NCBI RefSeq assembly: GCF_030269925.1
Contig: NC_085127.1
Coordinates: 6,951,501-7,015,500, forward strand
Direction of reading: 5' to 3'
Length of the DNA: 64,000 bases
Origin: Bombyx mori
Taxonomy: Eukaryota; Arthropoda; Insecta; Lepidoptera; Bombycidae
Below are positions 13,801 to 28,800 of this stretch, piece after piece (the first letter of the stretch is position 1; the number at the start of each line of letters is the position of its first letter). The notes below the pieces were generated by a model, which searched no databases, had not been told where the DNA came from, and saw only the letters and a program-made list of their open reading frames with translations. The translations under genes and the position numbers were made by a program.

Positions 13801-16800
13801 GCATCGTGTGAGCAAAATTGCACACGGATTTTATTAATCTGCATAACTACTGGTAGCATGTAACGTGCACCTGCCTGCAAGGGTAAGTAGATCACTATCC
13901 TGACCATAGCTGCCGCGAAGCCCATTTGGGGATAATCGGCAAAGGGAAGATCTTCCAACGAGCGGGTGAAACTGTTCGGTAGACCGAATGTTATTGTTCG
14001 AAACTCGTTTATATGCAAATTAACCTTGAAAATGTCATTAGTGCACACATTGATAACATATCTTCTCTACTATGACAGCTACAAACTCATGCTGTTTCAT
14101 GGATAGAACCCCTGCAATACTATGGAAACTCCGATCTCATGTCTTCTTAAGGTGTGTGTCGGCATTCACGTTGTGATATCTATAGACTCGGGTAGCCAAT
14201 TTAAATCAAGCGAACCGTTCTTGTTCGCACATGTAAGCAATCGAAAAAAGGGCATCTTCATATCTGAGGCCCATTTTAATGAGCACCGGAGGGCTTATCT
14301 TCCCTAGAATATCATTGTTACGACTATTATAATTCGGTCTTGAATTGAAACACTTTATGTACCGTGTAATCCATAAAAAATGGGATCTTATGGGTAAAAC
14401 CCAATATGCTATATAATAACATTTATAAGTGGTAAAATATTCAGTAGAATTTTTATAGACTCAATGTTAAATCGTACTTTTAGGTCAAACACGGTACGTT
14501 CCAGTTTCTGTAATGTTTGGTAATCCTTAAACAAGATTACCAAAACACGTGCTGATTTAACGTGCCTCTTTCGTATTCCTAAAATGTTGTTGTTTTGTGG
14601 GTGCTTATGCTATTATAAGGCTTGGTCACTTCCATTTCACGATATTCAGATATTACGTATTTGCGAAATCGTATCCATTTTTCGATATACGACCGTTTTT
14701 TTTTTCTTTCACTAATTCTTTACATACATGTAAATCTCTGACACTACACTATTCAATAGACAAAACCTTTATTAAAGAATATTCTAATCAATAAAGAAGT
14801 TGAGGATTTTTTGGACCTGCCTTTTTGCTATGTACCAACCGTCCTGCTGATTTCTGCCAATTTCAGCTTAAAGAATTAAGATGGTCATTCATTTGATACT
14901 TCGATCTCTTGTCTCAATTTTGCAATTATAGTACAGATCTGCCGTAAGCTTGTATGTACATATTTCTATCACTTACATTCATTTATATGACACAGAATTT
15001 TCAGAGCAAATCGATAGTGAAAAACATTTTGAAGCCATGCTTCTCGAATTCGTTAGCACATTTTGATATTAAAACGAATAAGCATTTAATATTATTAATA
15101 ATTGTACCGATAAGCCAAACGCAGAACTAATACGGAGCATGACACGTTAAATTATGACTAATGTTTTATGTAGGTTAATATTGTTGGACCGCAGGAGCAC
15201 GCTTGGAAGCAGGTCACCAATCGATCATTCTCGAAATTTACCTTGGAGATCATGCTAAAAAAATCGATAACCGAAACTAGCTGCTGGTAGGACCTCTTGT
15301 GAGTCCGCGCGGGTAGGTACCACCGCCCTGCCTATTTCTGCCGTGAAGCAGTAATGCGTTTCGGTATGAAGAGTGGGGCAGCCGATGTAACTATACTTGA
15401 GACCTTAGAACTTATATCTCAAAGTGGGAGGCGCATTTACGTTGTAGATGTCTATGGGCTCCAGTAACCACTTAACACCAGGTGGGCTGTGAGCTCGTCC
15501 ACCCATCTACAATCGCCTATGCAATCCAACGCCATTATTTACAAGTATAATCGCCGAACGAAAATCTAATCGAATGTTACGTGATAATTTCACAAACTAG
15601 CTCACCTTGGTAACATAACCGAACACGTTCGAGTAGAAAGCGAAGTAGTTCTTCGTGATGTACAGGTGACCTTGCAGGAGGAGATCGCCGACAAGTGCAC
15701 ACGAATAATCTGAAAGAACAAATCGATTTTAAAGGATACCCGAGGCGAAAAAAGATTGATGTTTCGACCCGATTAAAGTCAGATTTCACCATTTCAAAAT
15801 TTAATTGGTTATGATGAACTTTTAAATATGTTATAGACTGTATCATTTTTTATTATAAATAAAGGCTAGGTATTGAATAACAACAAAAAATTACAAAACA
15901 ATTAGAAATTTTTGTAAAAATTAAATCTGACGAGATGTTGTTAAAAATAAAATGCTATGATTTGCTATGCTTAGGAGCTAGAATAGCCTCTAGCTAGAAA
16001 TATAGCTACAATTATTATATAATTATCTAGATAGAATAGCTAGAATAGGCTACCAGCAAATAGGTAGGAAAAGAAAAAAAATGTGTGCGTGTACTAGTGT
16101 ACACACGTAAGAAGTGAAACTTCTTTATGGCCTTATTTTTCGAAAAATGATCTACATGCAACTTTCTAGAAATTGGTTAAATAAAGTTAAATTAGATAAA
16201 GTTTAAACAAAAGGATTTTATTATCATAGACATGAATACAAAAAAGTTAAATTAGATAAAGTTTAAACAAAAGGATTTTATTATCATAGACATGAATACA
16301 AAAAAGATGGCGCGTAACGGAAAAATGTGACGCGTAACCGAAAAATGTGACGGTAAATTTTTTTCCAACGCCGATAAGGAAGTTTCACTTCAAAAAGAAT
16401 CAAGTTTTAACAAATTTTTTTATTTATTTCGTGAAACCACAGAAAGACACCGCTACGCTTATATACTTTTATTTAAATGTTTCCTGAGCCCGTTATCTAA
16501 AACAACAAAACAGCAAAAACAGATGACCAAATCACATGATACCGTTGACCACGCCCATATGATGAAGTCTTCGATTTCAAAGCATTACCATAATTTTTCG
16601 ATTATGACTTTTGAAACAATCGTAAATTTGGTGACTTTTAAACAGTACTTAAATGAAACGACAACAGTTGTGATACAACAGTTGTTGATGACATGAGGAA
16701 AACAATTCAGAGAGCTATTCAGGGAAAAATCAGTGGTAAGAGAAGTGAAAAGATTTACGATGTTTAATACAAACATTATAGCAATAACTTGGCATCTAAA

Positions 16801-19800
16801 GATATTTTTTTAATGTTTGATTTTACATTCTTGTTTCTTACCTTTAGCTATGAATGGCACTTGTAACTAAACTCCACCACATACTTGGGCCATTACTATG
16901 TGTCTACAGTAATTATTAACAAAAATACGTGTATTTTGGTTCATTCTATGTATCAATCGTTAATTAAATACATAAATTAGAAATATGTTACTACTTCCTT
17001 ATTGCTATGGCTATTTTTACGTATTATTTTTATTTTATTTCCCTCTAATATATTCTGCAAGGCCAAAATTAGAGTGACCAACTTCGAAAAAGAATAATTA
17101 TTTATTTGCGCGCAAAAAAATAAAAAATAAACTACGAATCAGAGAATATAAAGACATTGATATATGTAGATCCGACTACGCCTCTAAATTTAGTGAACAA
17201 ACAAGTGAGGTAGCTTAATGTCATCTTTCAAATGATCGTTGTCAAAGAAAAGTGACTCCACAGCTTTGAGTGGTAGTGGAATCTAGAAGACAGGGTAGAC
17301 TTGCATCAAAGAGACTTGCCTTCGAATGGCACCCGTAAATGGAAATTTTGAAGTCGTCGTGGCCTAAAGGATAAGACGTCCGGTGCATTCGTGTTGAAGC
17401 GATGCACCGGTGTTCGAATCCCGCAGGCGGGTACCAATTTTTCTAATGAAATACGTACTCAACAAATGTTCACGATTGACTTCCACGGTGAAGGAATAAC
17501 ATCGTGTAATAAAAACCAAACCCGCAAAATTATAATTTGCGTAATCACTGGTGGTAGGACCTCTTGTGAGTCCGCACGGGTAGGTAACACCACCCCGCCT
17601 ATTTCCGCCGTGAAGCAGTAATGCGTTTCGGTTCGAAGGGTGGCGTAGCCGTTGTAACTATACTGAGACCTTAGAACTTATATCTCGAGGTGGGTGGCGC
17701 ATTTACGTTGTGGATGTCTATGGGCTCCAGTAACCACTTAACACCAGGTGGGCTGTGAGCTCGTCCATCCATCTAAGCAAAAAAAAAAAAAAAAACCCGG
17801 AATAAGAACTATGCAAAGGTCAACCACTCCGCAGTGCAAAGGGACAGCCTCGACCTTGGGCAACCGCCAGCATGATCACGGTATCCCCTAGGTATGCCAG
17901 GTAATTATGATTTAGCAAGAGAAATACGAGAACGTCTATCAACTGTGTAACATCTCGTCACCGCGATTCAGGAATTGTTGAATTTACGTGCAGCGACATC
18001 TGTTGATCACATACTAAATAGAAAAAATCTTACGTTACGGACGTTTTTTTCCCGGTTAGGGTTACCCCTCCGCATCGTCCCATAAGGAACTTCGTTCCAA
18101 AAACAACTTACAATTGAGCACCTTCTCCTCTGGTCCGACCTGCGGGAAGTGCCTCTGGAACTTCTTCTGCCGCGCCTTGCTTGGCTGTTTGCTGTCTTTC
18201 GTCTCATCGTTCCCGGATACAGAGCCCAGTGCCGACACGCGGACTGACGGAGCCGATCCTGATAAAGGCTTTACGGCCTGTCTGTGAACAAAATTAAACA
18301 AATTGTAACTTGCTCATCTGCGAACCACTCTGCCCTACAAAGCACATCTTATGCTGTATACTGAAACTCTGATATATTTCAACACTTAAACCATAAATAA
18401 TACTCAATGCGAAATGATCAGAAATTTTCAATTGTTTCGGACCTTTCGAATTAAAATATGGGATTGTCCTAACATTATTAGGTAGATATGTACATTGTAC
18501 TGATCCATTCATACCAGCTCACAACGCATCCCGTCTTAATAAGTTATTTGTTGTCAATAATTATTTTTAATTGCATTTTTTATGAAAGAAGGATTACCGG
18601 TGGCCGAAAGGCCTTTCCAGTTTCACCAGGACAGGTTTAAGTACGTATTTGTAATGAAACCATTTTTTTTTTAAATCTAGAACTCTCTAATCCCTTCCAA
18701 AATAATTAACAGTGAGACGCAAATGGAAGTTGTTAAGGGAATTATGCGGTCTTACAAACATGCTGCAATACATTGATGTCGAGTGTGGTTTCTTTAAAAA
18801 CGCGTTCCCTAAAACCGTAAAACCTCGTCGTCGTAGTTTAGCGACACGAACGCGTGAAACACCGGCGGGCCCACGAAATCCCCTGGCAACGTGCCAAAAC
18901 GGAACCGTGCATCTCCGATGACTACGGTCGATACGAAAACAAAAACAGCAGGTCGAATGAGTAACAACATTTTGATTGCTTTAACAGGATTCCTCCAACA
19001 TTAGTAAGCCGCGAGTGATATTAAAGACGAAAGATTTTAGGTAGAACTGTATTCGGGAGTGCTTAAGATTGGCGACTTGTCTTTTATATTCGTCAGAGGG
19101 AATACACATTCCCGATCCTGTGTACAGAATGGAAAGCAATCGACGTCGCCCAAAACACGTCATTTCGGATCCTCCCGATCCACTAACGGTGCATTTAGGT
19201 ACCTCAAGCACCGGTCATCGTTCTCGTCGAACCCGTCGCTTGCGACGAAGGGCTCAACGAGTAAATTAACCCACAGACACAGCCCACTGAGTTTCTCGCC
19301 GGATCTTCTCAGTGGGTTGCGTTTCCGATCCGGTGGTAGATTCTGCGAAGCACGGCTCTTGCTAGGGTTCGTGTTAGCAACGTCGTCAGGTTTGAGCCCC
19401 GCGAGCTCACCTACTAGTCAAGGTTACGCTGAAATAGCCTCCCAAGGCTATCAACTTAGGTAGAAAAAAAAGGGAATACAACGTTCAAATCGCGAAAAAT
19501 ATTGTCGTAAGCACAGGGCGTTCTACGCATTTTTTTGTGCGTAGAGATTGCTGCTTCAGGCCTCAATGAAACCAGACCTAAATAAACATCGCTACCGCAA
19601 ATCATGTGTGAAAACTGGACAATGAGTCATCGCTCAAGCTACCACAATAAATTAGAGGGAGACGTGGTCTTTTCATTCGTATTTCTCTATTACCTCCCTA
19701 GAAAATGCGACTTGGAGAAAATATTTTAATCCCATACACAGATAAGGAATGAGTATATCAGAGGAAGAGTGAAAGTAGCCCCGGTAATTAACAAATGAAA

Positions 19801-22800
19801 GAGCGAACGATTAGCGTGGTAGCATCTGATGTATAGAGAGAAGATGCATGTGACTAGGAGATGTATGGAAATGGTAGTGCAAGGTAAAAGGCGAAAAAGT
19901 CGACCGAAGAAGACATGGATGGAGTGTGTGAATGAGGATATGAGAGAGAGAGAGACAAGTGAGTGTTGAACTGACGGCTGATAGAAGAGAATAGAAAAAT
20001 TAGCCGTGCCGATCTACGACCTAGTGGGATAAGTTGAAGAAAAAAGAAGAATACACAGATCCACGAGCACATTACATTATTATTATTGTATAGTATTATT
20101 AAAAAAAACTATAAACCTCCTAAAATTACGAAAATCGACTCATACAGAAATAAAATTATTCACAAATATTTTCTGAAAAATATATTTAAATTTCCAGTTT
20201 CTTGATTTCAATTTTAATTAAAATTGAACTTAATTTAAACGTAGGTATAGAATTAAATTAGCCATTTTATACGTCATTTACATAATTAATACATTATCTA
20301 TTTTTTTAAATACACAGAAACTGTGGTTACAAAGTCCAATTATGACTAACTACTTCAGAACAACAGAAATAGAATAAATGTATAAATTGCGAACATAAAC
20401 AAAGTTTCCCGGTTTCATTAAAATTTCAATCATGCATTAACGTTAAATATAGTTTTCATGATTACTGTATCGAGAATAGCATCCGCATATACACATTTTA
20501 CTAGCGTCAATTGTGTATTTAATATATTTACGTTCCCAATTTATGATCACTTAATCACGTATAATAATTTCGCATTGCTAAATATCTGAAAACTTCTTAC
20601 TATGCTTTTGTGGTCAATCTTGACTGTATAGACAACCAAAAAGATATATTGTAATTAATAAGCGTTGATTTTATTTTTTGGAAATTCAAACCTCAAATTT
20701 CCGTAATTCTTGCCGCAATTTAATTACTTTTATAATAAACCTTAAACCACTACAGAATTAAGGAAATAATTTTGCTTATCGATATCTTTTAAGTATTTGA
20801 TCTTAATGACTCTAAGCCGATTGTGATTCTAATTAGTACACGCATTACAGATTAGGCAGTTTGAAGCCTACAAAACATGATATCCAGAAAGTTACCGCGG
20901 ACAGTGATGTCTTTAAAATTACATTAACATAACGAACCACACTCTGATGTTATTGAATAATCTATATATTAATACGTGAAGCAAAAACTTTGTATCCCTT
21001 TTTACGAAAATTGCGCGGACGGAGGAGTAGGAAATTTTCCACACTTATAGAGAATATAGAGAAGAAGTGCACAATGCTAATATATTTTTAAAATAATGCA
21101 TAAAAGATACATTAAATCAATAAAGAAAACATTACATACACTACATACCATGTATTTGACGCACACACGCATGCATACTATTTATTGTCAAGCTTTTGTT
21201 CTTGACGTCTGTTGTCAAATTGAGAATAGATTAAATATTATTTGTCTTTGTTAATATTTTTATAGTGTAGCCTTGGCGAAATTTGTGATTATAGAAGTAT
21301 AAAATACAATCATAATAGTGTACAAACTTACAATTCCAATTAATTATAGTCGAATTTCGACTACTGCGGGACCTCTAGTATAAATTAATTTCTTTTTACA
21401 TTATTGTTTTGCATTTAACTGTCACAAATGACGCCGCCGTGTATAATAGAGAACGCTAAATACCAATTTGTGTTTCTAGCTTTCACTGTCTATTAGAAAT
21501 CACTAATCAAAGGAATCTAGTTTCACAAAGCAACAATAAAAACTTCTACCTACATACATTCTTTAATTAACTTGATTTTCCTTACGGTTATGGTTGTCTT
21601 TAGGTTAGCAGGTAACATGATTGCAACATTAATTCCGAAGACTGCAATTTAGCGTATGCACGCTTTTAGATTCATCTTAATAATTCTCAACTAAGACACA
21701 TTGAATTTTCATCTAATCTATACTAATATATAAATCTACAGTGATTTTTTCGGATGTTCCGTTATAACTACTGAACCATGCATCCGATTGACTTGAAACT
21801 TGGTATCCATGTAGAAAATACATGTACTTAATGGATAGGCTAAGGAGATAGATAAGATAATAGGAGTGTTGGACTCCCCAATAATAATGACAATAAATAA
21901 CAATGTTAGTATTAAATGCCTCGCGAAGCGGGCGAGTACGGCTAGTCTACTAATATAATTATACGAGTAGAACTTGCACATAGTACTTCAGACTATAAAA
22001 AATGTCAAACCAAATTTAACTTTTACTGACAATCAATAGCTGCATCCATTCTGTAAGCTGCACTGTTATCTGTTTCGTTCAATTAATTGACACAACAAGT
22101 TTTAGTATTAATAATATTTTCTTTTTCTAAGACCACATTTCTTTTCTATTTTGTTTTCTTTTCATTTGGTCTTAGGCAGATACTTTTACGCTTCACCGGC
22201 GCCCGCCGATCGCAAATAACGGCAAAACCCCACAGCGCTCGAGAACTATCGTGGATTTTTATTCCAGATCTCATTGGAACGTGTAAAAAAAAACTTTTAA
22301 AACGTACCATGGTTCGGTATAGGTCTGTAGGATCAGTATGGATATAGGTAACAGCAAACGCGAGCCTTGCTCTGACGACAGCGAATATGATCGACATAGG
22401 CGACGACAATGTCGTCATCCAAAGCAATCTTTAGAAGCCTACCCGTGAAGCCTGCATATAACTGTACCAACGTAACGTAAATAGCTTTACTTAATTTCAC
22501 TTAATTCTAAGCTTAAACGTAATCATATGTCATAGTAATCGATGTATACTTCTTGTATTTTTTTTTGTCCTTGTAGGCATACGAGCACACTGCCCATCTG
22601 ATGGTGAATGGTTACCGTCGCCCATGGACTTCAGCAATGCCAGGGGCAGAGCCAAGACGCTGCCTACCGAAGCTGCTACCGCTGTTGTATACAGTATGTT
22701 TAAAGTATGTGCAAAGCTATTAAAATATATTTTTAATTGTAAACTACTACTATGTGTAACGAAAACGACTAGACGTGTTATTGTAGTTCTAACCGATTTT

Positions 22801-25800
22801 ATTTCTTATATGGTGTCAAGATTGTCTATACCAAGCCTTGAGTTACACTACCTTAATCAGTGAATCATAAGTTGTGAAACTGTGTAAAAATTATTGTTTA
22901 ATATTGTGTTAAAACAGTGAATAAACCAAAAAATAATTTCAAAATTATATATTGATATAATAAAAAGAGGGTATGAAGAAGGTTTGAAAAACAAAAGATT
23001 GGATATTGAACTAACACAAAATTTAAACTTGAGTATATTCAATAAATTAGCACGCTAATTTGAAGTCGCTGCGGTCAAGCGGTTAGTCAAACGAGTTTTA
23101 TGCACCCGTCAGCTGCTCAGGCCTCAAGATCGAATCCTGCAAAGCACATATTTTTTTCCTTTTTTTCTTTTTGGCAAATACATTTATAATTTTTATACAT
23201 AGAACTAGTAATTAATTTCAACAGTAAGAATATAATTTGGGAAGATAAAAGAAGGGAAGAATGTCATCAGTCCCAAAGATTTGTTCTGGATGTAAAAATA
23301 AACTTTCTAGGAAGGAATACATGATGTGCTCCGCATGTGGCTTAGGTTATGATTTGTTATGTGCTAATATAACACCTAAATCTTACTTTCTTATGGATCA
23401 AGACCGTAAGAATAACTGGAGTTGTCAGGAATGTCGTAATAAGATACCGAAATCTGACAACACAAATACTCCTGCTAGAGCAGTGAGTCGATCCGCCACT
23501 TCTGATGAAGATAACGGTCTTGGAGAAGAAAGAAATATTACTTTGCGAACAAAAAAACAGAGCTCGAAATGTGACAGCGATGGATCCTACGTTACTGAAG
23601 GACATTTACGTATCATTATTAAACAGGAGATAACAAAAACTATCAAACAACTAGTTTCTGAACACTTATCGAATATTTCCCAACAAATAGCTGACTTCCA
23701 CGAATCCTTAACATTTTTTAATAAACAATATGAGGAACTCAAGCAAATGGTAAGCGAGAGGGACGATACAATTTCTGATTTAGTTTCTAAAAACAATAAT
23801 TTAACAATACAAGTGAAGAATTTGACAAATAGACTGGGGCAAGTAGAACAAAGCATGCGTTCCCCAAATATTGAGATCAATGGTATCCCTGAAAATAAAT
23901 CAGAAAATTTAATAACGACTATTGAGCAGCTGGGTAGAATTGTCGGAAATCCTTTTGGCGACAGCGACATTCTCCACGTAACACGTATTGCCAAACTTAA
24001 TAAGGAGAATGACCGTCCTCGCTCCGTGATTATTAAACTACGTAGTCAGCGCCGTCGCGATGAGTTGCTGGCTGCAGTTACCAAGTTCAATAAGAAGAAT
24101 TTAGACAACAAATTGAATTCAGAGCATCTAGGAATCGGGGGACGTCGTGTGCCAGTATTTGTATCTGAACATCTAACGCCGATAAATAAACACTTACATG
24201 CGGCCGCTCGTAAGAAGACAAAAGATACTGGTTTTAAGTTTATATGGGTGAGGGATGGTAAAGTTTTCGTAAGGAAAAATGAGCAGAGTCACGTTATATA
24301 TATTAAAGACGAAGAAAGCTTAAAATTAATTGCCTAGTGTGATAAAATAAATTTGATCAACTGATTTATAATAGATTTTTTTTAAAGATGTCTGTAAATA
24401 TATATTACCAAAACGTGCGCGGCTTGAGAACTAAGACAGAAGATGTACTTAGGAATATAGCTGTTAATAAATTTGATCTAATAGTATTCACTGAAACTTG
24501 GTTAAATTGTAATGTTTTAAGTAGTGAATTTATGGACAAACGTTATGTTGTATATAGGAAGGATCGATCGTGTTCGACGAGCTCCAAGGCAGATGGAGGG
24601 GGTGTTATGATCGCAATATCTAAACATATCCCATCTTATAGGCACTTAGGTTGGGAAAGTACTGCTGAAGATCTATGGGTGTCAATCGATATCAAAACTA
24701 ACAACTTGATCAAGAAAGTTTCTATTTGCGCTGTTTACCTTCCCCCTCCAGTTTCCTTCGAGCACTTGTCTAGTTTTCTGGAAAACTCTACAAATGTTAT
24801 CGAGCAATCTGATCAAGTGATAATTTTGGGTGATTTTAATTTGAGTCATATTGGTTGGTCTCAAAAGTCGGAAAGCTCTCCATGTAGTGCAATGAATTAT
24901 GGATCTAAATTGGGACTTTCTCTTATTGATTTCATGTCAGTTAATAATTTATCACAATTTAATAACGTGAATAATGTGGATGGTAAAATATTGGATCTTG
25001 TTCTTACTGATTTCAACGAATTGGAAGTTACTGAATCCAATAATGTATTGAGCAAAATCGACCAAAAGCATCCTCCTCTGTTAGTTTCCTTACCACAACA
25101 TAGTCCCCATTTCCTCAAACCTATATTGAGACCCCGATACAACTATTTTCGAGCAGATTATAGTCAAATCGTATCCTATTTAATAAAAGTTAATTGGAGT
25201 GAAAAGTTAGAGGGGTGTCAAAATGTAAATGAAATGACTGACATATTTTATGATTTCATTTATACGGCTATTGATTTATTTACTCCACGAACGAAGCCTG
25301 TGTCTACTAAATTTCCCCCATGGTTTACCAACTCTCTAATAAAGACTATTTCCGAGAAAAATAAAGTGAGGTATCGATTTAAGAAATATAAAAATCCGCG
25401 CGACCAATTAGAATTTGAGCTCCTTCGAGAGCGTGTTCACAAATTGAGCGAGCAATGTCTTCATGTATATAAGAAGAGAATTGAAGTTGATATTTGTAGG
25501 AATCCTAAAAGCTTTTGGCGCTTCATCAAAGATAGACGAAATGGTGAGACCACTGTACCAGCAATTATGTATCAGGGAAACCAGATCGCATCTACCGGAC
25601 CGCAAATCGCACAGATGTTCGCAAGTTGCTTTTCGTCAGTGTTTAACAGAGATTCCCTAGCTGATTATGTAGACTTTTCTTTTAATACAACTCCTGTAAG
25701 TCGTATTAACATATCAGAACGTGACATTCAACGCGCAATTAAAAAGCTAGACATGTATAAAGGTGCTGGACCAGATGATATTCCCCCGGTTTTTGTTAGA

Positions 25801-28800
25801 CGTTGCGGCTCTGCTTTGGCTTTACCTTTGTCAATTATCTTCAACAGATCCTTGACTGATGGTGTATTTCCAGACATTTGGAAGAGCTCTAAAGTAGTCC
25901 CAGTATTTAAGAAAGGCGCCACAAGCAATGTTAGTAACTACAGACCAATTTCCATACTTTCATGCATTCCAAAGCTCTTCGAGTCACTTGTCTGTCCTTT
26001 TATTACACAGCATCTAAATAACTTTATTTCTGAACATCAACACGGGTTTAGAAAAGGCCACTCTGTTGAAACTAATTTAGTCTCATTTACGTCTTACCTC
26101 TGCCGAGAAATTGATAGAGGTCTGGAAGTAGATACAATTTATATGGACTTTTCCAGTGCCTTCGATAAGGTCTGTCATTCTCGTTTAATAAATAAATTAC
26201 GAGGCTTTGGGATTGGTGGGTCGTTGTTGGAATGGTTTCGTTCGTATCTTGCAAAAAGACTCCAGTTTGTAGTGGTGAATGGTCATAAATCACAGGACTA
26301 CATAGCCATTTCAGGCGTACCACAAGGCTCCCATCTCGGTCCTGTATTGTTTTCGGCTTTTATTAATGATATAACTTCAGAAATACGCGACAGTCAATTT
26401 TGTCTTTTTGCTGACGATTTAAAAATATACAGAACAGTTACTTTACCAACAGACTCAGAACTTATACAATGTGATCTAGATAGAATAAATGTATGGTGTA
26501 ATTTAAATGGAATGACATTAAATACAAAAAAGTCCTATTACATAAAATTCTCTAAAAAACTAATCCCTATGACATCCTGTTATGTACTGAATGGTGACAT
26601 TCTGCAGCAAGTCAATGAAATTCGAGATTTGGGCGTGATTATGGATAACAAATTAACATTCAAAGCACATATTGATACAATTGTTATTAAAGCTGCCAGA
26701 ATGCTGGGATTCCTAAAAAGAAATACTAAGGGATTTATGTCCTCAAACACTAAAATTATATTATATAACTCGCTGGTTCGCAGTCAACTTGAGTTCGCAT
26801 CAGTAGTTTGGGGTCCCCATTACGCTACTTACTCGCAGCGTATTGAAAGCGTACAGCGTGCATTCACTAGGCACTTGGCATTCCATTCTTCTAGCATATC
26901 TTACCGTACCACATATGATATACGTCTTAAACATTTTAAAATGATATCGCTCAGCAACCGTCGTAGAATAATTAATATCATGTTCCTAAAAAAACTAATT
27001 TCCGGAAGCATAGATTGTAGCCACTTACTTCAGAAAATCAACTTTAGCGTTCCATACCACTGCCCACGGCATCCTATTACTGAAATTTTCCATATTCCCG
27101 CAAGTAGAACAAACCTCCTTAGATATTCCCCTTTATCAAAGATATGTAGTGAATTTAACCAAATATGTGCATTAATTGACGGCATTGACATTTTTAACGA
27201 CACGTGTCCTGGTCTCAAAAACAAACTAGTATCCAAGTTCCTTTGCTTATAACTGATGAGAGAATGTCATTCTGATTACATTGCGCAGTCTGCTCTATGT
27301 ATTTATATTTTTTGCATTGCCGCGCTCGACTTTTTTAATTTTTTTATAGTTTTATAATTTTTTTTATAATTTTTTACTATATAAATATGTGCATTATTTC
27401 TTATTTAGTAATCTGTGAAGTTAGTAGTGTGTGTAGTTAGCTCTTGTTTTCATGTTGTTTTCAAATATATATATATTGCTGTAACATGTCATAGTGTGTT
27501 ATAAGAGATTGCTGTACATGCCTGTAACTGGCTTACATACCAGTACTTAATTTTATACATGTTAATTTTAAGCTTGAATGTTTTGTGTGTATTGCTGTTG
27601 GTGTGTCTAAATAAATAAATAAATAAATAAATTAGAATTACACTTGAGTCGCACAGAAGGCTAATAAATAATTTAGAAATCTGTGGCACTTGCTGAAACC
27701 GGCCTAAGTTCGAGCAAGTACTATGTAAACTACAAGGGGATATTATATTGTCATAAATGAAACAAAGAGCCTGTTTATACTACCGTGCGGATCTGTAAGC
27801 GTCAAACAGGATGCGTGAAACATTCACTAACAGACTGCATATTTTATGTAAGCGGACGTCGCGTCGTTATCTTTGAAATTTATTTTGTAATTTCATTTTA
27901 TAATAAAATAATATATTAAACATTAGCTGACCTAACAGACGTCATAGTGCCTCAATCGATAAATAAAAGACCTTAACTTTTATACAAAATAATCTTAAAA
28001 CAAACAAAACGAATCCGTCGGACGCGGGACACATCAAAGGAAAAACAAAATTGTTATTTTTATTTAATTCCGAGCATTTTCTATTTATCTACCTTTTAAA
28101 CCTTCTCTGGACTTCCACAAATAATTCAAGACCAAAATTAGCCAAATCAGTCCAGCCGTTCTCGAGTTTTAGCGAGACTAACGAACAGCAATTCATTTAT
28201 ATATATATAGATTTGGGCATAGAAGAAGCGACACTGTTATTATCGCATAGAAATATTGTTGAGAGCACTAACAGAATTCTATGACCGAACTTTTCAAATA
28301 ATTTCGTGTAACCGCCCTTGACGTATTATATTTGATAAACCATAATTGATACTTGAGCTAATTTTTTTACCTAACGAATAACAATAAATATCAAAATTGA
28401 AAAATTCAAACCAGCTTACGTGGCGTACTTTTTCAAGAAGAATACTCCCATTTTCGCAACTTCAGCCCAAGATACAGGACACATGCGAGGAAACTCAACA
28501 AGAACTGACCGTAATCCGTATAAAACCTGGGTTATATACATAATTCTGTTTACTGAAACATATCTGAGGTCGTCAATGAAAAACAAATCTTATCCTTAGT
28601 AACTTAAGGAATAACAAAGATGCATGCTCTAAATAAATAAAACATCCTCTGACGCCAATAAAGCAAGTTATTGAATTTTAATAAACCCCCAATAGATACT
28701 GAGAACTGTTTACCGTTTGGGACAAAACTTATTTTTTATTTATTTTCCTTTTAAGCAGACGAGCTAACGGCCCACCTGATGGTGAGTGTTTACCGTAGCT

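Larger units (their letters stand above)
23051..27633 (+). mobile_element. CR1/Jockey-group LINE, apparently full length with both ORFs open
   Basis: Two uninterrupted ORFs (ORF1 23261-24337, ORF2 24388-27252) are followed by a 360-bp AT-rich 3' UTR and a (TAAA)n tail at about 27610-27630, not poly(A). The 10-mer AATAAATTAG occurs at 23041-23050 and again at the end of the tail. It could be a target-site duplication placing the 5' end near 23051, but the repeat tail makes this ambiguous. The element lies in sense orientation to the plus strand, antisense to the host gene, in its intron 2. Confidence 0.8.

Noticed and set aside
17351..17425. tRNA-like sequence
   Set aside because: It is the head of a Bm1-type SINE; the body and A tail follow directly.
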